The notes under the pieces: model-generated | Told to the model about the DNA's origin: nothing | The model's input: the letters and a program-made list of their open reading frames with translations, nothing else | Database searches by the model: none | Program-made: the position numbers and the translations under genes | In this document: positions 20,158-30,229 of the stretch, piece after piece | Layout of the letters: the number at the start of each line of letters is the position of its first letter | How positions within the stretch are numbered: position 1 is the first letter of the stretch | NCBI GenBank assembly: GCA_014905825.1 | Contig: JACGCN010000041.1 | Coordinates: forward strand, 310,001-374,000 | Length of the DNA stretch: 64,000 bases | Origin: Lyophyllum atratum | Taxonomy: Eukaryota; Basidiomycota; Agaricomycetes; Agaricales; Lyophyllaceae | Direction of reading: 5' to 3'

Positions 20158-23100
20158 TCACTCGCGCTTCTCAATGGATCGATACCGACGAGCTCGGCCG
20201 TCCGTATCTTCTAACGCCACGCGCACAGCTGGCGTCGCGACTCCATTGACTACCACCTGGTGGTTCTTGAAGTCCAGTATGACGTTATTGGCATGCATAA
20301 ATGGTGTGCCAATAATTACATCATATCGGTCAAAGTTCGCCAGGTCCATGTATACTGGCCCTTTGAACCCTGCCGTTTCAATCTGCACTTCGGTACCGTA
20401 AATGACCGAAGCGCGGCTACCCGTTGTTCCTAGTTGCAGAATCATCGGGTTCTCCAATGGGTAAACTTTTATCTTCGACACCTGCGCGAATGCAGGTGTC
20501 ATACCAGTAGTAGAACTACCGGTATCCCATAACGTCCATGCCTCTTGTCCACCTACGTTGGTGTAGGTAGCCAGGCACTCCTTGGTTTCCGCAGGGTAGA
20601 TAGGTCGTTGTATCTTATTCTTCCCTGCGTGTAACTGAACCTTTCGCATTCGAATGACATTGTCTTTCTCATTCTTCTTCTTATCTTTCGGCGGCGGTGC
20701 CTCCGAAATTCCAAAGAGTCGCTCATATGATTCTAGTTGTAAAGCATCGCCATCGGTCGACGATACTTCCCAGATTCCATGCATATGTTCAGAATCCGAG
20801 TCATCATAATCAAAGACTTCGACTTCGATCATATCGTCGTCATGTTCGCCCAGTTCGGACTCAGGACGATCGAGGTCATCATCTTCGGCATCTGCATCGT
20901 GCGCAGATTCCGAGTCATCGTCATTCGATTCACCTTCGACTCCGTCTACAGCCGTTCGCATAGCACGCATGTGTGCTCGCTGCTGCTTCTTTGGATCTGG
21001 GCACTCTTTTGCGAAGTGACCGGTTCGTCCGCAGTTGAAACACTTAGATCCACCTGCGGTCTTCTGATGGCTTGGTTTATCCATCTTAGCCATCGGCTGA
21101 TAGCTTGGCTTATTGTCGTTGGACTTATAAGGTGGTTTCGGGTCCACCTTATTATCCTTGCGATAATCGTCTCGCTTCTTGAACGGCGTCGGTCGACTAG
21201 ATCGGAATAATCCTTTCTTGTAGTCGCCGCGTCGTACAAAGACTTTCCTAGGAGCACCTTCGCGATGCTCCTGGTTTTCCTTAGCAGGCGTAGTGTACCG
21301 CTGTCGGGTTACACTAGCCGACTTGTCATAATATTTAGCCGTCTTCTTAGCAGATTCATAGGCTTTCGCAAGCGCTAAGAACTCCTCGGCTGTGTTAACT
21401 TCAGGCGACAATCCTTCATCGAATAGATGATTGCGCATATCCGTCGACATTGCTGACACGAATCGGTCACAGAACATCCAGTCCGTAACTTTAACGGCCA
21501 TATTCTGTGAATGATCGACAAGGGTGTCGAACAAGTCTTGAACGTCGGCATGCTGTTTATATGAGACGGCGTTGAATTCGTCACGCGCGTCTTGCATGGT
21601 CGACGGTAGGATAAATCGATCATAGAGACCGAATATAACCTCTTCGAACTTCCATTCTTCTTGAGTTCGATTGACATGAATGACATGCCGCACGAACCAT
21701 CGTTTGGCTTTGCCATCCAAAAACTCTAGTACCATGATTACACGTTCCTGTTCGAGATCAGGACCGCCTAGTCTGGATACTGCCATCAAGAGGACCAGGC
21801 TGTGAAGCCAGGTTTCTAACTCTTGGAACTTCGGACTGCCGGAATAAGTTCCGACCGATTTTGAATCGGTTCGTCGAGGCTTTAACCCTTCGGGTAGGTG
21901 TAGCCATGTTCCCAAACGCATGAAGATCAACTTGCTAATGCGTTCATGAATGAGTGCGCGATAACGCTCCTCATTCTGCTGTATCCCGTCAGCGATATCG
22001 GCGGTTCGCCTATTCGGTGCGGGCATCGAAAAACCCCTGCCATTGGCAGTTGATTGCGTGTATGCTGACGTCGATCGACGAGGTTCAGCATACTCTTCTT
22101 GATGCACGGGAGCTGTGCTTTGTCCGCGTGCTGACTTGTGGGTCTGCGTTTTGCTAGCCCACTGTCGCTTCATGTCGTCTATGGGCTGTCGCCCTTCGAA
22201 CACGATTCCCTGGTCCGAATATATGGATTTCTGCCCACTTTTGATATCGGCGATTCGTAAACGTTGATACGAAACTCGATCATCGAAAGTATCCGCGATA
22301 GGTACGCTATCGGGGAGTAGTTTCTCCGGTAAATGTGCCTTTCGCTTCTTTGGTGGGATTTGAATGACAGCGTCGCCGTCATTCTCATCCGAACTACTAT
22401 ACGATTCATATTTTAAATTGGCGATCGTCGGTGGTTCATACGACGAATCGCTAGTTCGTGGTACGCGAGAGTCGATTGTCACCGAGTGGCGTACTCGCTT
22501 TTCACGTCGAGCTGCATGCTCGCGCCGTTTATATTCGCTGGTACTTTCATCCGGTCGGCGCGACTGATGCATAATCGATACTGCGACAGCCCGTTCGTCT
22601 ATGGGCTGTCTCATTTCTTGCGCTACGGCCTGTGGAGTCACTGGTTCCACCCGTTGCTTTCCTTTATCTAACGGACGGATAGTGGAGGGAGCAGGCGAAT
22701 TTATTACTGATGATGCTATAGACGAAGTTCCCGTAGGGTACTTCTGCTTGTACAAGTAGATAACCCTAGGCAAGATTTCGAGCATCCTCTCGAAGTACTG
22801 CTCGCGAGTGCTGTTCACGGGAGTCACCCCATGCTTCACGGATAGAAGCTTTTGAGCGCACTCCTGCAGTCGTTCCCTTCGGCGGATACTGTCCATGCCG
22901 ATAGCCTGCCAAAAGGCGTCTAGCCTGCTCTGTTCGCGTTCGAGCTGCCTGTCGGCCTCGAGTACGTCGAACTCTCCATCCGAGGATTCTAGGCCCCGCG
23001 GGTCTGGAGTGAAAAAGTCATGGGAGGTTCGTGTACCCCCATGGTCGCCGTCGTCGCTCGAGAAGTTGCCGAAGGAGGGTCTAGTACCTCCTTGAGCTGG

Positions 23101-23466
23101 TCCTAATCGCATTGCCGGGCTGGCAATATTGACAGGAGGTAGACGTATTCTGCCTCCTGAACCACCGGCTTGAGAGGCGTCTGCTAGTTCCTGCGCTAGC
23201 GTTCGTCCTTGCGATGCCTGTCTTCGCATCGTTTCCAATGCCGGGTGCCTCGGCCGACTCGTTCCGGGACGAGACGGTTGCACTGAGGTCGTTGGCCTAG
23301 CCAACGACCCTGCTTCCGGATCCGTGTCTTCTTGTTTGAGTCGTGACGTTCGCAGTGGCCTCTCCGCTTCGAGTAGCGGAGGGGGCGTCACCGGCGTCGC
23401 ACCCTGTTGCGTGGGTGTGGTTGTTGATGGACCTGTGGTCGGGTCGGGTTCCGGATTCGTCGCCAT
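20158..23466 (-). CDS. Gypsy gag-protease
   Basis: 1102 codons from the ATG at 23466-23464. The N-terminal third is disordered (Ser/Pro/Arg-rich). A retrotransposon gag domain follows (for example ELETWLHSLVLLMAVSRL, GKAKRWFVRHV and FNAVSYKQHADVQDLFDTL). A single CCHC knuckle, CFNCGRTGHFAKEC, lies near residue 812. After an acidic linker comes an aspartic protease with LWDTGSSTTGM near residue 980 and the second conserved block YDVIIGTPFMHANNVILD. The frame ends at TGA (20158-20160). The next 40 codons plus pol follow in the same frame, so either readthrough or a single nonsense mutation separates them. Confidence 0.95.
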   Translation of the reverse strand: MATNPEPDPTTGPSTTTPTQQGATPVTPPPLLEAERPLRTSRLKQEDTDPEAGSLARPTTSVQPSRPGTSRPRHPALETMRRQASQGRTLAQELADASQAGGSGGRIRLPPVNIASPAMRLGPAQGGTRPSFGNFSSDDGDHGGTRTSHDFFTPDPRGLESSDGEFDVLEADRQLEREQSRLDAFWQAIGMDSIRRRERLQECAQKLLSVKHGVTPVNSTREQYFERMLEILPRVIYLYKQKYPTGTSSIASSVINSPAPSTIRPLDKGKQRVEPVTPQAVAQEMRQPIDERAVAVSIMHQSRRPDESTSEYKRREHAARREKRVRHSVTIDSRVPRTSDSSYEPPTIANLKYESYSSSDENDGDAVIQIPPKKRKAHLPEKLLPDSVPIADTFDDRVSYQRLRIADIKSGQKSIYSDQGIVFEGRQPIDDMKRQWASKTQTHKSARGQSTAPVHQEEYAEPRRSTSAYTQSTANGRGFSMPAPNRRTADIADGIQQNEERYRALIHERISKLIFMRLGTWLHLPEGLKPRRTDSKSVGTYSGSPKFQELETWLHSLVLLMAVSRLGGPDLEQERVIMVLEFLDGKAKRWFVRHVIHVNRTQEEWKFEEVIFGLYDRFILPSTMQDARDEFNAVSYKQHADVQDLFDTLVDHSQNMAVKVTDWMFCDRFVSAMSTDMRNHLFDEGLSPEVNTAEEFLALAKAYESAKKTAKYYDKSASVTRQRYTTPAKENQEHREGAPRKVFVRRGDYKKGLFRSSRPTPFKKRDDYRKDNKVDPKPPYKSNDNKPSYQPMAKMDKPSHQKTAGGSKCFNCGRTGHFAKECPDPKKQQRAHMRAMRTAVDGVEGESNDDDSESAHDADAEDDDLDRPESELGEHDDDMIEVEVFDYDDSDSEHMHGIWEVSSTDGDALQLESYERLFGISEAPPPKDKKKNEKDNVIRMRKVQLHAGKNKIQRPIYPAETKECLATYTNVGGQEAWTLWDTGSSTTGMTPAFAQVSKIKVYPLENPMILQLGTTGSRASVIYGTEVQIETAGFKGPVYMDLANFDRYDVIIGTPFMHANNVILDFKNHQVVVNGVATPAVRVALEDTDGRARRYRSIEKRE

Positions 23467-23564
23467 GTGGTCTCGGTGCTTCTTTGGGTGACGTGATGGT
23501 GAGTCGCGTCGTGTGTTCGGCCGTAGGTCGCGTCGTAGCTTCTAAGCTGGGTAGCTTAAAAAAA

Positions 23565-23750
23565 TGTAGCGGTGCTACGGGGGGTCTTGCGGTTCACGCT
23601 ACGTAAGCTTGACCAGTCTTGGTATTTGCTACGTATGCGTGAGGTTACAAGTGTCTAGTTTGTACATGTTTACTACAGGCCTGTTATAGACGACACCGAG
23701 GGTGTCGCCAAACAAGCCAAACAAAGCCCAGTAAGGGCGGGGCCCTTACA
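23565..23750 (-). repeat. 5' LTR of the gypsy element
   Basis: 186 bp, identical to 12257-12442. Downstream of it, on the minus strand, lies TTTTTTTAAGCTACCC; I could not match this to a tRNA primer. Confidence 0.97.
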
Positions 23751-24881
23751 CCTTCGTAGTCCTTGCAACAAGTTAGTATCAAACAGAAGCTATCACAGAT
23801 AAAGCTCACTGACCTGAAGAAACTTAGCAATCCTTTTTTTCGTCTGCTTGAAGACGTGTTTGACATCTCGAGCAACTGTGGCCCCCGACGGAATACGATA
23901 GTGCGGCCGACCAGTTTTCATTAACATGTGGAAGCCTTGGTCCTCAACAATTGAGAACGGCCTCATCGATTCCGCCACCCACTTGACGATTTCGGCTCTT
24001 TGAGGGACGAGGAGTTAGTGATGTGGTTTGGTATTAGTAAGTCGCAATCACCTTGATTCCTCGCTCGTGTGCTGACGATGCATGTAGCTCACCACGCCTT
24101 TCCCCTCCAGCCTCGAAAACATCGCAGCAATGTTTCCATTTGGCGTGTTCTTCAACTTGCCAACCGCCTCACGGACCTTCGAAAGGTCTTTCAACTCGTA
24201 AGCCTTCTCAAAAGCCTCGTCACCCCAGCACTTCTTACAGTGCCCTCGAAGATTCGATGTCGATCCCTTGTCATTGGTATCAAGATACCTACGGATTCTC
24301 GCTCCGCACCCGACAGCCGCACATTTGAAGATGTGACACCGCCTGCCGTTAATGGATTCGATGGTCGGGATAGGCTCGAAGAAGCCATAGATCGGTGAGT
24401 CCCATCCCTCCATGAGCCGCGCTGTTATTGATATGATTAATACAGCTTTCATTGACTAGCAATAGCATCATGACGCACCAAGTTCTTGCTCAGGGGTTTC
24501 GGCACCCGAATTGGTCCCCTTTCGTCCGCCGCCCTTCACAGTCTTCTCGCCTTTCTTCCTCGGAACGAACTCCTTTAAGATATCCTCAGCATCTCTATCA
24601 ATTTCGATGACTCCGGGCCCCTTCGACCGTGCGGCAGGCTTAGCGGAGGCGATGTTGTCGGGGAGATCATCATCGCTGCCATCGGTGGCCTCGAGGATGT
24701 GTTTTGGATTGCGAGGGCTGGAATTGGGTCTGCTGTCAGCGTCGTCATCGTCTTCCACTCGGGCCTTGCGGCTTTGGTGGATGTCGAGTTTCTGCTGTTT
24801 CAGTATGGGCTGAGCAATGTTGTCCTTGTCGGTGAGTTTAGATGCAAGCTTTTGCTTTCGAGACTGAGGAAATTGTGACAT
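23751..24881 (-). pseudogene. hAT transposase, N-terminal exons with BED zinc finger
   Basis: Starts at the ATG at 24881 (MSQFPQSRKQK). A hydrophilic basic/acidic N terminus has a KKGEKTVKGGGRKGT segment. An intron near 24420-24478 leads to a BED-type finger (FKCAAVGCGARIRRYL..SNLRGHCKKC). An intron near 24003-24052 follows. The next exon encodes WVAESMRPFSIVEDQGFHML and RIPSGATVARDVKHVFKQTK, a well-conserved hAT segment. After the intron 23762-23814 the exon begins DYEG and is cut at 23751 by the gypsy element. It resumes at 12256 in frame (..DYEG/SLSFATDGW..). Confidence 0.88.
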
Positions 24882-25226
24882 AGTGGGATATTGGCTACTC
24901 TCAAAGCTCAGCACCGTTTATATACCGTCGTTGCGGGCCACGGCACACCTTGTACCTACTACCACTACTATTGACCTATGTAGGCTGCGTTGTTTGTGTC
25001 TGGCCACGGCCTGTGGCTTTTTTTTTGTCTTTTATTCTAGTACAATACGGTAGATTGATGTACAATGTCGTGGCTACTGACGCAGGCCATCTCTCATGGC
25101 CAAACCCTCAAACCCACGGGATGGGTGGGGTTTTCAGGAGGGTCTGAGCACTGAGACCCTCGCCCGCACCCGCACGTACCCACACCCGATACCCGGCGGG
25201 TTAGGTGTACCCCTTGCAGAACACTA

Positions 25227-25234
25227 GCCACTGG
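25227..25234. repeat. hAT target-site duplication, right copy (gccactgg)
   Basis: Identical to 9279-9286. Confidence 0.92.
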
Positions 25235-25242
25235 GGCCATAC

Positions 25243-28200
25243 CAGGGGCATAGAAAGCAAGAAGTGGAGGTAGTACGAGGTCAACTTCAGTACGTGGGCG
25301 CTGCACATGATCAGCACGTGGAGATGGCGCGACAAAGCCTCGAAGACTGTGATCTTGGGCCTTATATACACCGCTGTCCTCAGAGGCCCGGGTTCTAACG
25401 TCGACGAGCACTGACGAATCGAGTACACCCGGTGACAACAAAGGAGGAGGCTGTGATGCGAGCTGTCCCGCGACTGATGAGGAAATGGAAAGAGGCTGTG
25501 CAGGTGGCACCTCGTCAAACGTGAGCTGCCTTGCAATCATCATCAATGTCATCGATTGGTGATCCGATGATGCTTGATAGAAGGGTGCCCTTGGCGGCGT
25601 CCACTGAGCAGTGCGGCGATCGATTTTTGTGCTCAGTAGAGCGAGCTGATTCACCTGTTCACGCGACTGTTGGACTTGCATATTTGAGAAGTGTCGAAGC
25701 TCCTCTAGGGCCTGTCGAAGTATCGAGTTCTGGATCCGAGCCAAGTTGACAGGGTCACCTGTCGCGGCGTTGAGAGCAGCGAGCTGTGCTGGAATTTGGA
25801 AACTCTGTTCTCATCCATAGTTTGACGTCGTCGCGACTGAGGGCAGGGAGGCGGAATATCGAGGAGTTTGGGCGGACCTGGTATATAGCAGCCGCACACT
25901 GGTCATAGTCATGTCACTGATAATGATTAATTATAAGGGAGAACAAGGCATGTACCTGGAACAAATAAGGGCGGAGGGTTATCACCATCTGCCAGTAGTT
26001 CGTCGCACCAACAAGGTTCTGCTTCCCTGAAAGATGAATCAGGGGAAGTACGATCGAGGGGTGTAAAGCAAAACCAACCTTCAACAAGTGTCACATTGGC
26101 CTCAGCCATGGTGCAAACCTCGTTGAGAAATGGCACCGGGACTGGTACGTGCCTCCATACTGGCTTGTATTCCTCATGAAGCTTAAAGCTGTGAGCTCCG
26201 AGTATGGCCTGTCTGAGTCGTTAGATTGGCAGCAGCTGACTAAACTAGATGTTGACATGCAGATTTCGGAAGTGCAGGAGCGTATGTATTGTTGTACGTA
26301 TCTCGAGACCAACCAAGTTTGGATGTGTCATTCGAGTTGACGCTGAAGATTGTACGATTAATTTGTGGGGAGCAACAGGAACCAATCACGTACCCCATCT
26401 TCTCCTGTTGATAGCCAAGGGTATGGCGCCGAAGATGGGCTTTCATGTGACTCTCTACGCCGGTGTTCTTGTACGCCATGCAAAACAAATTATACAATGC
26501 TGTCTCCTTATAAGGAACAATGGCCGAAGAGCCGTGGATCAATCATACCTGTCAAAGCATAAATGATTCACTGGATAACAGAGGAATATCACACCACGTA
26601 CCGAACACCAAGATTTGTTGACTGTATAGTTGAGGTTGTACTTTTCGTCAATCCTGGCATAGTTGTGAATAAAGTGGAGATAGATCGCAAATGCTCCGAG
26701 CGGGCATTTTATGGGATCGCGATGGGCGATGAAACAGGTGTACGTCGGGTTAATCGTCTAGGGCCCAGTCAGCCACGGATCGTTGAGGGCAGGCCAGACA
26801 TACTGTTTTCATACCACGCCGGCTCGCTTTTTGCTCGGATTGCAAGCCCAGCACCGACGGTACTGAGGTTTCACCGTTAGGGTGCAGAAACACGTACGGC
26901 TGCATCTCGCAAAGCCGCAGTGCCCGGATGTCATCTCCTCGGTTTCTACTCGCACCCATCATGGTCCACGCAAGATGGCCATTGATGGTAGCTTTGACTG
27001 GAACACATTCAGAACAGTTTCCGACGAGTACAAGAAGAATGAAGACCTTACGTTCACGATGGTCCAAGAATCCGTACCCAATTTTGTCCAACGTTTTGTC
27101 CGAGAGTTGGTCCAGGAACGTATTTGCGACAACGTCCGGGGCATCCCCGCCGGCAATCAGTCCCCTACATGCCTGCCAGTCAATGCACTGCAAGGATCTC
27201 ACATTGATGTTGCTTACTCATGCGAGTTCTTCAAGGCTTCGTCCATCTTTGTCTTAAGTAGGTCGTAGACATAAACGGACGTCGCTGGACGCTGTACAGC
27301 TAACATCGGGTCCCGAGCATCTTGTACCTTCCGTATGCGAAGAGCGCCAAAAAATTCCTTCTTGATTTGGGACTGGGGACTCCATCGTCAGCACAGGTTG
27401 AGAACCACTTGAAACACGGCTTACCGCTCCAATGCGCGTGTTTGGAATGTCCTCCCCTCACCGATTGCGTGCACACCTGGCAGCACAGAAGTTGAGGTAG
27501 AGCAGTAGCACATGCTCATCCACAATACCGTCGTGTATCTCTCCTTTTGTGATTGCCTGCTGTTGGAAGACCTATCGGGTGTCAGGATTACTACTGCTCA
27601 CGAGAAAAAGACATCACACACATTCCACGACTTTACCATACACTTCTGAGTTTTCTTCCCACCTGCCCGCCGGTTCTGTTCTGTTCGTTGCGCAGCAGAG
27701 ACCCGTGTATCCCTTCTAAACTTATGAAACTCATCTTTTGAAGTGTGTAATGTAAAATCAATGAACACAGTAATTAGTAAAGAGTGACTCACTGTCGTCG
27801 TCTAGATCTAGCCCTTCATTGTCATCTTCCTCATCTTCGTCTTCTTCGTCTTCGTCCTGTCCGGCTTCTTCCATGCCACCGGTATCAAATGAACCAAGCG
27901 CGGCTTCGGCGGCGCCATTGCCGGCGTCGTATTGGCTTACAAGGTCGTTGTCGTCTGTGTCCAAGTCGGCCTCTAATGCGTCGGTTTCGAGGGCAGGGGA
28001 GCTGGTAGAAGTAAGACCAGCAGAATTCATGGGTGGCGCGGGTGACCGCGTGAGCACAGATCGAGGTTGAGAGGTGGCAGCGATGGTCCGGACCTGTGTC
28101 GAATCGTTCGCGGCCTGAATTGGTGGAACTGCTACTAGGGCAGCACCTGAGGTCGGACCAGCGGTACTTGTTGAGGGCGCATCCATCCGTTGATACCTGG

Positions 28201-28650
28201 TTGATAAACAAATGTGAGTCCGTAGTCTGTTGGGATAGGGTAGTGGATATAGCAGAGACGCACCAGTACCCAAGTAGAATTCCTCTGAGCTTTTCGAGAT
28301 TCGCCCGTTTGGCGTGAGCGATTCCATGGTGAGCGCACGCATCCACAAGCGGTCCACGTCTCTTGACGGTCTGCCTGTTCGCGTAGTCGGCCGTCAAAAC
28401 GCGTAGTGGAAGGCGAGCATGATGGTCAATTGTGGTCCACTTACAGGAAAGCACTGTAGATATGTTTTGGAATGAAGGCACCGTCGATCCGAGGAGCGAA
28501 CACAGCATGGCTGTCCCTGAGCAGGGCGGGATCAATGTTGGCATCATCGGCCGAGATTCCCCCGGCCGTTTGTTCGTTTTCTGAGGTCGTGGCTTGCAGT
28601 GAGGCGGAGGTCGGCGGGAAAGAGAAAGAGGACAAAGCAGTAGTAGTCAT
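25243..28650 (-). pseudogene. NDC10/GCR1_C-like (Crypton-type tyrosine-recombinase-like) gene, 5' part
   Basis: Multi-exon gene starting at the ATG at 28650. After an N-terminal Ser/Thr region and a very acidic segment (about 27780-27880) come exons encoding SQIKKEFFGALRIRKVQDARD, then APDVVANTFLDQLSD, INGHLAWTMM, RNRGDDIRALRLCEMQPY and HPNGETSVPSVLGLQSE. These are followed by HLRRHTLGYQQEKMG and NDTSKLGWSRDTYNNTYAPALPK. The Arg (DDIRAL), HxxR (HLRR), Trp and Tyr spacing matches tyrosine recombinases of the NDC10 domain-2/Crypton group. The exon at 25243-25760 is a Gln-rich coiled-coil-like linker. Defects: an in-frame TGA at 27458-27460 (probably CGA to TGA), and an apparent one-base shift near 25800 unless an unusual intron is used. 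The C-terminal GCR1_C exons lie beyond the hAT at 8481-9232. Confidence 0.7.
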
Positions 28651-30229
28651 TACAGAGGCATAGATTACAGGTAGTAGTAGTATTAGGTACAGAGGAATAA
28701 CCTGGCTGGTGACCAGGACTGCCTAGCAGTCACCAGCGGATTGTGACCGCCCGCCTAATCTGGCAGCGGTCACAAAAATCATCGTGACCTGACGATTCAG
28801 AGTCCTGCTGGGGTCTCCTAGGTCCTTCAGCGCACTCTTCTGGAACATTGTGGTGTTGTGACTTGTCAGAACAAATCTCGAAAAATCATACAAAAAAATC
28901 TTCTTGCGTATGGTGTGTGTGCGGTAGTGTTGCCGCGAATCGAATTGAATCGAAACAAAGTGGCGGTTAGTGTGCAGTTCTAAAAAACGAAGTGGAACGA
29001 AGTGAACTGACGAGGCCTCGCGAAGTGGCAGACAAATAAGGCTCAATAGCATCAATAGCCAAATGGAGGAACGTCGAGCACGACAAGTTGGTCTTGCGAG
29101 TTTGTCCCATGCGCGTCTATTGTTTCATAGCTCATTTCAACGCTACATGGAAGTATAATTGCATTAATATATCATATCAGTCTTAACTAATGTGGGTGTA
29201 CTCCTATTCTGAGGCTTCTGTATCGAGAGAAGTGAAGCTGCGACTCCGAAAAGAGACGGGTCGTCAAGCTCCCGGCGAGTCCCAAACTTCAAGTGCTAAC
29301 CAGCTCCTCGATGCGGGCCTGCGGCCCAGAGAGGACTAGTCCTGACTACACTTTCACAGCGTCTCAAGCTCGTTTCTTCACCGTGCCAATGGTTAAAATA
29401 TCAGCCAATAGCAGTTATCCAGGTCCAGTGGAGCGCGCGGCTGCCATTCCTAAAGATCAGCTTCAAGATTTGGATTAGACAAACACACAGGATGAATAGA
29501 TAGTAACTATTTGACTTTAAGCCCTCTCAGGAAGTCTTTGTCGCGCAAACCGTCGCCACAAAGCTTGCCGTTCTCTAGAGTATAGGGGCCGAAATTCACC
29601 CAGTTTGACAAGCAATAGAAGCAGCAAAACCTCGGAAAGAAAGCCGCAGAGTTACAGAAAGTCAGGTTATTGAAATTTGAAATGTGACCTCCCAGACAGG
29701 GGATGGGACTTGCGACTTGTGAACACTCAGAGCAGGTGCAGAAGGGATGCACGGATAAGCAGCACGATTGCTTAGTGTTCGAAAGTCCGGTTCGGTTCAG
29801 TCTTTTGACCCAAATCTGGAAAGACTGGACTGCAACCAGTTGCTGAGATCAACGAAACAGCTGCAACTGCAACTGAACTGGTAAAAACCGGTCTTTTGCA
29901 GTTGTGACCGGTTGCGCAACCGGTTGCGACCGCACACCGGCCCGGTCACCATTCCGGCAGATCCGGATGCTTTGGGGCTTCAAAACGAGTTCTGGTTCAT
30001 CAAAATCGGATAAGAATTGACAGAGTTACTGAGGTTTTAATTACTGTGTTTCCTCAAACGTATCCCAGCGCGGGATAGGTGGTGATATGGACTTATCACC
30101 GTGTAGATACACCGCTGTCCAGTTATCGGAATGATGATAGATGTATTTTTGCGAGAACAGAGCAGACGAGCTATATGAGTCTGTGTATAGCCGTGAAGTC
30201 ACCTGTCCGAACGTGAGATTTGAGTCTTA
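28651..30229. other. No gene recognised; palindromic CCGGTTGCG-rich segment
   Basis: Intergenic. At 29773 a TAGTGTTCGAAAGTCCGG sequence resembles a hAT terminal repeat. It is followed by repeated ACCGGT/CCGGTTGCG motifs, including a perfect 18-bp palindrome at 29907-29924. A small hairpin GCTGGTGAC/GTCACCAGC lies near 28702-28739. Confidence 0.45.

Larger units (their letters stand above)
12257..23750 (-). mobile_element. Ty3/gypsy LTR retrotransposon (11.5 kb) with a third open reading frame
   Basis: Two 186-bp LTRs, identical by eye, begin TGTA and end TACA. The 5-bp target duplication ccttc lies at 12252-12256 and 23751-23755. Minus-strand order is 5' LTR, 98-nt leader, gag-protease, TGA, pol (RT, RNase H, integrase, chromodomain), ORF3 of 1047 codons, a hairpin-rich 3' untranslated region, polypurine tract and 3' LTR. 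All frames are open. It inserted into an exon of the hAT transposase. Identical LTRs and uninterrupted frames point to a very recent insertion. Short perfect inverted repeats are exceptionally dense throughout. Confidence 0.97.
9287..25226 (-). mobile_element. hAT DNA transposon (with gypsy and MITE nested inside)
   Basis: Terminal inverted repeats: the left end reads TAGTGATCTGCAGGGGTA, and the right end on the minus strand reads TAGTGTTCTGCAAGGGGTA. The 8-bp direct repeat gccactgg flanks it at 9279-9286 and 25227-25234, the length expected for hATs. Inside is a BED-finger hAT transposase gene on the minus strand, interrupted by a gypsy element (12257-23750) and a MITE (10439-11252). Without these the hAT would be about 3.6 kb. 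Subterminal sequence at both ends is rich in ACCCG/CGGGT motifs. Confidence 0.92.
9233..25242 (-). other. 16-kb intron created by insertion of the hAT element
   Basis: The donor GTATGG lies at 25242 and the acceptor TTTTCAG at 9233. Removing the hAT (9287-25226) and one 8-bp target duplication leaves a normal 62-bp intron. Splicing then reads ..FYAPG/EALLPLLPV.. in phase. Confidence 0.75.

Noticed and set aside
26882..27268. Plus-strand 128-codon frame
   Set aside because: Lies opposite recognisable NDC10-domain exons on the minus strand.
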